64,000 nt of DNA from an uncultured Flaviramulus sp. (GTDB taxonomy: Bacteria; Bacteroidota; Bacteroidia; Flavobacteriales; Flavobacteriaceae). The stretch lies in NCBI GenBank assembly GCA_947501105.1, contig CANMUP010000003.1:434001-498000 (forward strand). The letters are read 5' to 3'. Made by a program: the position numbers and the translations under genes. Positions 58,530 to 64,000 of the stretch are shown in pieces. How positions within the stretch are numbered: position 1 is the first letter of the stretch; the number at the start of each line of letters is the position of its first letter. Under the pieces are notes generated by a model, which ran no database searches, was not told where the DNA came from, and was given only the letters and a program-made list of their open reading frames with translations.

Positions 58530-58545
58530 TTATTAATTAAAAAAA

Positions 58546-59142
58546 TTATGCTTTTAGTTCGTTATGAATCATTTGATCAATTTGATTCATGGTGTCTTTC
58601 ATATACAATTCATCATCCATTGTATAGGTCATAAATATGGCGCCTTGAATCATAGTATCTAACCTTTTAGCGTATTGCATCGCATTTATGGTAGTAGATA
58701 TTTCTCCAGCTTCAATCCCACTTTCTATAATAGTAGCCACCTGATCTTGAATTTTTTCGATGACTTGTTTTACTTTTTTTAGCAATAAAGTGTTTTGATT
58801 ATTAGCATCTACACCTATGTTTAAAACAGGGCAACCGCCTAATTGCTTGCTATAGTTATAATAGTTTCTATAGAAATCGGTTATTAAAAATAGTTTTTGA
58901 ATAGGTGATTCGCTTAGAGTTAGATGCTCTGCTATACGTTTCATCATATTTTTCACCGTATACTTAAAGGCAGCAATAGCTAATTCTTCTTTATTTTTAA
59001 AGTTTCCATATATGGCACCTTTAGTTAACGATGTTGCTTCGGTAATATCTCGCATACTGGTTGCGGCATATCCATTTTTGTTAAATATTGGAGCGGCAAT
59101 TTCTAGGATGTATTCCGATGTAAGTTCTGCTTTTGTTTTCAT
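58546..59142 (-). CDS. TetR/AcrR family transcriptional regulator
   Basis: A 198-aa repressor-type regulator. The N-terminal helix-turn-helix has the family block YAATSMRDITEATSLTKGAIYGNFKNKEELA (residues about 24-54, split here from a longer run). The rest is a helical ligand-binding domain with Cys in GGCPVLNIG. It lies 48 bp upstream of the thioesterase gene on the same strand. Matching palindromes before both genes suggest self-control and control of the thioesterase in response to an acyl-CoA or similar ligand. Confidence 0.93.
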   Translation of the reverse strand: MKTKAELTSEYILEIAAPIFNKNGYAATSMRDITEATSLTKGAIYGNFKNKEELAIAAFKYTVKNMMKRIAEHLTLSESPIQKLFLITDFYRNYYNYSKQLGGCPVLNIGVDANNQNTLLLKKVKQVIEKIQDQVATIIESGIEAGEISTTINAMQYAKRLDTMIQGAIFMTYTMDDELYMKDTMNQIDQMIHNELKA

Positions 59143-59149
59143 TATTTGT

Positions 59150-59157
59150 CAAATATA
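59150..59157 (-). promoter_or_regulatory. -7 promoter box of the TetR gene
   Basis: On the minus strand this reads TATATTTG, an exact TAnnTTTG match eight bp before the ATG. The palindromic operator at 59165-59178 lies between this box and the -33 region. Confidence 0.5.
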
Positions 59158-59164
59158 AATAAAA

Positions 59165-59178
59165 ATACCGTTCGGTAT
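59165..59178. promoter_or_regulatory. TetR operator at its own promoter
   Basis: ATACCG-TT-CGGTAT is a perfect 6-bp inverted repeat in the promoter of the TetR gene. With the copy at 58514 it defines ATACC-N4-GGTAT as the likely binding site. Confidence 0.68.
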
Positions 59179-59201
59179 ATTTATTTTATGCTTTAATTTA
59201 T

Positions 59202-59251
59202 ATAAAAAGGAAAAGCAACAATCATCTCGTTAAAGATTCATGTTGCTTTTC
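59202..59251 (-). terminator. terminator after clpB
   Basis: GAAAAGCAACA (59210-59220) pairs perfectly with TGTTGCTTTTC (59241-59251) over 11 bp around a 20-base loop. On the minus strand the hairpin is followed by CTTTTTATA, so it terminates the clpB transcript. Confidence 0.78.
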
Positions 59252-59316
59252 AACTAACCAACCAACTAATAGACTGTTAGAAAACGATTATGTTACAAAT
59301 AATTTCCATTTTTTGT

Positions 59317-61923
59317 TTAAAATTCTTCAGCAACTAAGTTATTTTGATTCCTAAAAACTAATTCATCATCAAATGCATCTAATAAAATAATACTATCTGT
59401 AGTTACTTTTCCTGCTAATATTTCTTTGCTTAATGCATTCAAGACTTCTTTTTGAATAACACGCTTTACAGGTCTTGCACCATATTCAGGATTATAGCCT
59501 TTGTTTGCAAGGTATGCTATTGCTTCTGCTGTTGCATCAAAGGTGATACCTTGTTTAGCTATCATTTTAGTAACACTTTTTAATTGTAATCCAACTATTG
59601 CAACAATATTCTCTTTACTTAATGGTGTAAACATAATTGTATCATCTATTCTGTTAAGAAACTCTGGTCGTACACTTTGTTTTAATAATCCCAAAACATC
59701 AATTTTTGCAGCTTCAATCGCAGAATTTAAATCTTTTGTGGCTTCAAAGCGTTCTTGAATTAAGTGACTCCCAATATTAGAGGTCATTATAATAATAGTG
59801 TTTTTAAAATCTGCTACACGCCCTTTATTATCTGTTAAATGCCCTTCATCTAGCACTTGTAATAGAATGTTAAACGTGTCAGGATGTGCTTTTTCAATCT
59901 CATCTAATAGCACAACTGAATACGGTTTACGCCTCACGGCTTCGGTTAATTGTCCGCCTTCGTCATAACCTACATATCCTGGAGGCGCACCAACTAATCT
60001 GCTAACGGCATGTCTCTCTTGATATTCACTCATATCAATTCTGGTCATTGCATTTTCATCATCAAACAAATATTCTGCTAAAGCTTTAGCAAGCTCAGTT
60101 TTTCCAACCCCTGTTGTACCTAAAAATAAAAACGTTCCGATAGGTTTTTGTGGGTTTTGTAATCCAGCCCGACTACGTCTTACAGCATCACTTACTGCGA
60201 CTATAGCTTCCTCTTGACCAACGACGCGTTTATGTAATTCATCTTCAAGTTTTAATAACTTTTCGCGATCACTTTGAAGCATTTTTGTTACCGGAATACC
60301 AGTCCATTTTGCTACTACTTCCGCAATGTCATCATAGGTTACTTCTTCCTTTATTAAAGAATTCTCTGATTGTGCTTGCAATTGCTTTTGAAATACTTCA
60401 AGTTGTTCTTGAGCTTCTTTAATTTTTCCGTAACGTAACTCGGCTACTTTGCCATAATCACCATCTCGCTCGGCTTTTTCAGCTTCTAACTTGTAGTTTT
60501 CAATGTCCTGCTTCGAATTTTGAATATTATCAACAACTTCTTTTTCGCTTTTCCACTTGGCATTTATCTCATTACGTTGTTCTTTTATATTGGCTAAGTC
60601 TAGTCGAAGTGACTTTAATTTTGTTTCATCTTTTTCGCGCTTAATGGCTTCAATTTCAATTTCAAGTTGCATGACTTTTCTATCTAAAACATCTAATTCC
60701 TCTGGTTTAGAGTTGATTTCCATACGCAATTTTGAAGCAGCTTCATCCATTAAATCAATAGCCTTGTCTGGTAAAAAACGATTGGTAATATAACGTTGTG
60801 ATAATTCTACAGCACCAATGATAGCCTCATCTTTTATACGAACTTTATGATGAGTTTCATACTTCTCTTTAATACCTCTTAAAATTGAAATGGCACTTTC
60901 AGTATCTGGTTCATCAACCATAACTTTTTGAAAACGACGCTCTAAAGCTTTGTCTTTTTCAAAGTATTTTTGGTATTCATCTAATGTAGTTGCACCAATT
61001 GCACGTAATTCACCTCTAGCCAGGGCTGGTTTTAAAATGTTAGCTGCATCCATGGCGCCTTGGCCTCCACCAGCTCCAACAAGCGTGTGTATTTCATCAA
61101 TAAATAGAACAATATCTCCATCACTGGAGGTAACTTCCTTTATAACAGCTTTTAGGCGTTCTTCAAACTCCCCTTTAAATTTAGCGCCAGCAATCAATGC
61201 CCCCATGTCTAAAGCAAAAATTTGTTTGTCTTTTAAGTTTTCTGGAATGTCGCCATCAATAATTCGATGTGCCAAACCTTCTGCAATAGCGGTTTTACCA
61301 GTTCCTGGCTCACCAACTAAAATAGGATTGTTTTTAGTACGACGCGAGAGTATTTGAAGAATTCTACGTATTTCTTCATCTCGCCCTATAACAGGGTCTA
61401 ACTTGCCGTCATTTGCTAATTGATTTAAGTTTTTTGCGTATTTATTAAGTGAGTTATATGTGTCCTCTTGACTTTGTGAGGTTACATTTTCGCCTTTTCT
61501 CAGTTCGTCAATTGCTGCTTTTAAGCCTTTTTCTGTTACGCCTTGATCTTTTAGCATTTGGGCTATTTTGCTATTCGATTTAAAAACAGCCAAAATAAGA
61601 TGCTCAATAGATACAAAGTCATCCTTCATTTTTTTAGCTATAATTGAAGCCTCGTTTAGGCTTTTTCCAGCTTCGCGTGATAGCATTAATTCGCTACCTG
61701 TAACTTTAGAGAAGCTTTCTAATTGCTTATCTAACGCTTGTTGAAGGATGTTAATATTTGCATTTAATTTTTTTAAAATGAATGGTAAAACGTTTTCATC
61801 AACTTCAAAAATGCCTTTAAAAATGTGTTCATTTTCTATTTGTTGATGGCCGAAACTTTGAGCAATTTGTTGTGCTTGCTGAATGGCTTCTTGAGATTTT
61901 ATGGTATAATTATTTAAATTCAT
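59317..61923 (-). CDS. clpB: ATP-dependent disaggregase ClpB
   Basis: An 868-aa Hsp100 chaperone that resolubilises aggregated proteins with DnaK. Order: Clp N-domain (1-145), first AAA+ with Walker [16 protein letters not shown] and [15 protein letters not shown], the middle coiled coil (about 400-530) that marks ClpB, and second AAA+ with [32 protein letters not shown] and the sensor-2 GARPVKR. The length is normal. It is monocistronic with its own terminator. Small inverted repeats upstream (61985-61995, 62017-62027) could be stress-control sites. Confidence 0.97.
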   Translation of the reverse strand: MNLNNYTIKSQEAIQQAQQIAQSFGHQQIENEHIFKGIFEVDENVLPFILKKLNANINILQQALDKQLESFSKVTGSELMLSREAGKSLNEASIIAKKMKDDFVSIEHLILAVFKSNSKIAQMLKDQGVTEKGLKAAIDELRKGENVTSQSQEDTYNSLNKYAKNLNQLANDGKLDPVIGRDEEIRRILQILSRRTKNNPILVGEPGTGKTAIAEGLAHRIIDGDIPENLKDKQIFALDMGALIAGAKFKGEFEERLKAVIKEVTSSDGDIVLFIDEIHTLVGAGGGQGAMDAANILKPALARGELRAIGATTLDEYQKYFEKDKALERRFQKVMVDEPDTESAISILRGIKEKYETHHKVRIKDEAIIGAVELSQRYITNRFLPDKAIDLMDEAASKLRMEINSKPEELDVLDRKVMQLEIEIEAIKREKDETKLKSLRLDLANIKEQRNEINAKWKSEKEVVDNIQNSKQDIENYKLEAEKAERDGDYGKVAELRYGKIKEAQEQLEVFQKQLQAQSENSLIKEEVTYDDIAEVVAKWTGIPVTKMLQSDREKLLKLEDELHKRVVGQEEAIVAVSDAVRRSRAGLQNPQKPIGTFLFLGTTGVGKTELAKALAEYLFDDENAMTRIDMSEYQERHAVSRLVGAPPGYVGYDEGGQLTEAVRRKPYSVVLLDEIEKAHPDTFNILLQVLDEGHLTDNKGRVADFKNTIIIMTSNIGSHLIQERFEATKDLNSAIEAAKIDVLGLLKQSVRPEFLNRIDDTIMFTPLSKENIVAIVGLQLKSVTKMIAKQGITFDATAEAIAYLANKGYNPEYGARPVKRVIQKEVLNALSKEILAGKVTTDSIILLDAFDDELVFRNQNNLVAEEF

Positions 61924-61984
61924 AACTGTATTATTATTTTCTTTTCAACATGTAAGTCAATAATCTTACCATTACAATTTAAAA

Positions 61985-62027
61985 GACAAAATGTCCTGTT
62001 AAGCCTTTGTTTGTGTGACTTTTTGTC
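61985..62027. promoter_or_regulatory. paired GAC-N5-GTC repeats upstream of clpB
   Basis: GACAAAATGTC (61985-61995) has perfect 4-bp arms; GACTTTTTGTC (62017-62027) has 3-bp arms. They are 32 bp apart, about three helical turns, and 62 bp or more before clpB. Their role is unknown; they could serve clpB or the divergent laminarinase-like gene. Confidence 0.3.
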
Positions 62028-62111
62028 TGTTCTATCTCTTTTTTACCTAATTATCTTTTGATGTATAGTTTATGTATTGGTTGAATTTTAGCTATTTAAA
62101 AAATCAACATT

Positions 62112-62119
62112 TAGATTTG
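62112..62119 (+). promoter_or_regulatory. candidate -7 promoter box of the GH16 gene
   Basis: TAGATTTG matches TAnnTTTG exactly, 22 bp before the ATG. A TTG at 62081 is too far upstream for the usual spacing. Confidence 0.4.
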
Positions 62120-62141
62120 GCTTCTATTTAAAATATTTATT

Positions 62142-63761
62142 ATGCGTTATACTTTTACATTAGCATTATGTTTTACTTTTCTTGTTTCTAGCTTAAATTT
62201 AGTAGCTCAAACTATATCAGATGATTTTGAAGGCAGCGGGACCATTACTTCATGGTTTGGAGATGATTGTGGATTAAATACAGGATTTAATAACCCTTTC
62301 AAAGATGGAATCAATGTTTCTAATACGGTTTTAAAATATGAAGATACTGGTGGGCAATACGCAAATGTTAGGTTTGATGTTAGTCCAAATCTTAGTTTAT
62401 CTATAAATCATTCATTTAAATTAAAAATATATATTCCTTCAAGTGGAATTACAGGAAGCCAATCTAATCAAGTTTCTTTAAAACTTCAAGATGGAACATT
62501 GGGAGCTCCTTGGTCTACACAAAGTGAAATTATTAAGCCAATAGTTTTAGATGAGTGGCAAGAAATAATATTCGATTTTGAAAATGACGCCTATATTAAT
62601 TTAGATGGCAATTCACCTCCGCCAAATACAAGAACGGATTTTAATAGAGTGGTTATTCAGATAAATGGAGAAAACAACAATGACCAGGTTATTGCATATA
62701 TAGATGATATTATTAATGATGATTCTACTGCATCAGGTTCAGTTTTTAATAGCTTGGTTTGGTCTGATGAGTTTAATGATGCAGGTTCTGTAGATGGTAA
62801 TAAATGGTTTCACCAAACCCAGCTAATTGCTGGAGATAGTTGGGCAAATGGAGAGGTTCAACATTATACTAATCGTGTTGACAATTCATTTGTATCTAAC
62901 GGAACTTTAAAAATTAAGGCTATTAAAGAAACTTATACCGATCAAGGTTATCAAAAGCAATATACTTCGGCGAGATTAAATTCAAAATTTGCTTTTAAAT
63001 ACGGTAGAGTAGAAGTGCGTGCTAAGCTGCCATCTGTGGCTGGTACATGGCCAGCTATATGGTTGCTGGGTAAAAACATTAATGAAAATGGAGGTTATTG
63101 GGATAACCAAGGTTTTGGAACTGCTAATTGGCCTTGGTGTGGAGAAATTGATGTCATGGAACCTAATGTTGCAAAAACAGAAATTTTGGGCACGTGGCAT
63201 TGGAATAATGGAGCTGGTTACCAATTTAACTCTAGCAGCGTGTCTATAACTAATGCTGATACTTCTCAAAACTTTCATGATTATGTTTTAGAATGGGATT
63301 CAAATTCTATGCGGGTTTATTTAGATGGTACATTGGTAAATCAAATGACTACAGTTAACCCTTTTAATCAAGAGTATTATATATTATTAAATGTTGCAAT
63401 GGGTGGTAATTTGGGAGGCACAATAGATTCAGGATTTACTAATGATGCGATGGAAATTGATTATATTAGAGTCTATCAAAAAAGTAGTCTATCTTCAAAT
63501 AATGTGGTATATGATAATAAGATAAGTTTCTATCCAAATCCAGTAAAAGATGAATTAAATATTAAATTTACTGATGGTAAAAACGCACCTGTTGTGGTAC
63601 AAATTTTTGATGTTAGCGGACGCCTGATTTACAAGAAAACACATCAAGTTTTTAACAATAAAGTTACTTATATTGCAGATTCATTAAAATCTGGATTGTA
63701 TTTTGTAAGATTGGCTACTAACAATACTAGAGTCCATTCTTTTAAATTCTTGAAAAAATAA
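62142..63761 (+). CDS. secreted GH16 laminarinase-like enzyme with T9SS sorting domain
   Basis: A 539-aa exported glycosidase. Signal peptide: residues 1-22, cut near LVAQ. Residues about 25-195 form a beta-sandwich like a carbohydrate-binding module. Residues about 205-450 are the GH16 domain, with the start LVWSDEFNDAGSVDGNKWF, the catalytic motif GEIDVMEPN (the two Glu residues as nucleophile and acid/base) and a late YYILLNVAMGGNLGG. Residues about 460-539 form a type IX secretion signal (ISFYPNPVKDELNI, VFDVSGRLIY-like core, end SFKFLKK). It should degrade beta-1,3- or mixed-link glucans such as laminarin outside the cell. Confidence 0.93.
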   Translation: MRYTFTLALCFTFLVSSLNLVAQTISDDFEGSGTITSWFGDDCGLNTGFNNPFKDGINVSNTVLKYEDTGGQYANVRFDVSPNLSLSINHSFKLKIYIPSSGITGSQSNQVSLKLQDGTLGAPWSTQSEIIKPIVLDEWQEIIFDFENDAYINLDGNSPPPNTRTDFNRVVIQINGENNNDQVIAYIDDIINDDSTASGSVFNSLVWSDEFNDAGSVDGNKWFHQTQLIAGDSWANGEVQHYTNRVDNSFVSNGTLKIKAIKETYTDQGYQKQYTSARLNSKFAFKYGRVEVRAKLPSVAGTWPAIWLLGKNINENGGYWDNQGFGTANWPWCGEIDVMEPNVAKTEILGTWHWNNGAGYQFNSSSVSITNADTSQNFHDYVLEWDSNSMRVYLDGTLVNQMTTVNPFNQEYYILLNVAMGGNLGGTIDSGFTNDAMEIDYIRVYQKSSLSSNNVVYDNKISFYPNPVKDELNIKFTDGKNAPVVVQIFDVSGRLIYKKTHQVFNNKVTYIADSLKSGLYFVRLATNNTRVHSFKFLKK

Positions 63762-63800
63762 TATTTGTAAGTTTTTATTTAAAGTACGACTGTTAGGCAT

Positions 63801-64000
63801 ATGGGATTATTAAATAAATTTTTTGGAGCTTCAACTGGCTCAACTACCAATAAAGAAGAAAAGGTATTACCCTGGATTCCTCTTAACGATTTACAGCAAC
63901 TTAATCATATAGAAAAAAAGTCTGCTATAAAAACCCAAGTTATTTTTAAACATTCTACACGCTGTGGTATTAGCAGAATGGTAATGAACCAATTTGTTGA
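63801..64000 (+). CDS. ytxJ: YtxJ-type bacilliredoxin (cut by window end)
   Basis: The first 66 codons of a gene starting MGLLNKFFGASTG. Then come LPWIPLNDLQQLNHIEKKS and VIFKHSTRCGISRMVMNQF, where Cys55 lies in the TRCGIS position of monothiol bacilliredoxins of the YtxJ family. Such proteins reduce bacillithiol-protein mixed disulfides, and bacillithiol is found in many Bacteroidota. The 3' part lies outside the window. Confidence 0.82.
   Translation, partial: MGLLNKFFGASTGSTTNKEEKVLPWIPLNDLQQLNHIEKKSAIKTQVIFKHSTRCGISRMVMNQFV

Noticed and set aside
1-64000. CRISPR arrays, tRNA or rRNA genes, prophage or transposase genes
   Set aside because: None found on reading both strands; repeats present are short and irregular.

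Overview
The window reads as AT-rich chromosome from a member of the Flavobacteriaceae (Bacteroidota). This rests on a secreted glycosidase with a type IX secretion C-terminal sorting domain, a SusC/RagA-like TonB plug fragment, lipoprotein signals typical of the phylum, -7 promoter boxes of the form TAnnTTTG, absence of Shine-Dalgarno sequences, a bacilliredoxin of the YtxJ family, and a fused MoaC-MoaB protein. Genus and species cannot be fixed from sequence reading alone. No rRNA, tRNA, CRISPR array, phage or transposase gene was seen.

Layout. 0-4.3 kb: an ECF sigma factor coupled to a small protein and an MscS-type channel, then a LytS/LytT-type two-component pair and an orphan TolQ/ExbB-like membrane protein. 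4.3-17.3 kb: housekeeping and metabolic genes (serine hydrolase, GH43-like lipoprotein, DEAD-box helicase, aldose epimerase, PabB-like enzyme, TilS, adenine deaminase, alpha/beta hydrolase, DASS transporter). 17.4-43.1 kb is a molybdenum-enzyme island with three molybdoenzymes. They are an IorAB-like aldehyde/xanthine dehydrogenase-family enzyme with XdhC and MocA, an NAD-dependent formate dehydrogenase (FdsB-FdsA with FdhD and DUF4202) next to formate-tetrahydrofolate ligase, and a periplasmic nitrate reductase operon. Between them lies a long minus-strand operon holding nearly the whole molybdenum cofactor pathway (moeA, ModE-type HTH, TauE/SafE permease, mobA, moaD, moeB, moaE, moaCB, moaA). 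43.3-48.3 kb: a porin-like barrel, comM, a GDSL hydrolase, and a decayed second copy of the comM 3' end. 48.3-53 kb: DUF2891, an Nramp-fold transporter and 5-oxoprolinase pxpABC in one tightly packed operon. 53-59 kb: phosphatase, acetyltransferase, nucleoside salvage (deoD, deoC), OmpW-like barrel, a divergent deoC paralogue, and a thioesterase with its TetR regulator. 59.3-64 kb: clpB, a secreted GH16 laminarinase-like enzyme, and the start of ytxJ.

How it fits together. The Moco operon and the nap operon diverge from a 128-bp region with one TGA-N6-TCA CRP/FNR-type site, placed about 30 bp from the -7 box on the Moco side and matching that spacing on the nap side. The same motif lies before the porin gene and in the gap before tilS. 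Electrons for NapA seem to come from an NrfC/NrfD-like quinol module and a tetrahaem lipoprotein rather than NapC or NapGH, and NapB itself carries four haem motifs made by an internal duplication.

The least expected structures are: a small four-helix-bundle (S23) gene flanked by about 32-bp inverted repeats and inserted into the Moco operon, with a gene-less relic of similar ends in the nap operon; the Nramp homologue without its metal ligands in the pxp operon; and the duplicated comM tail around a GDSL gene.
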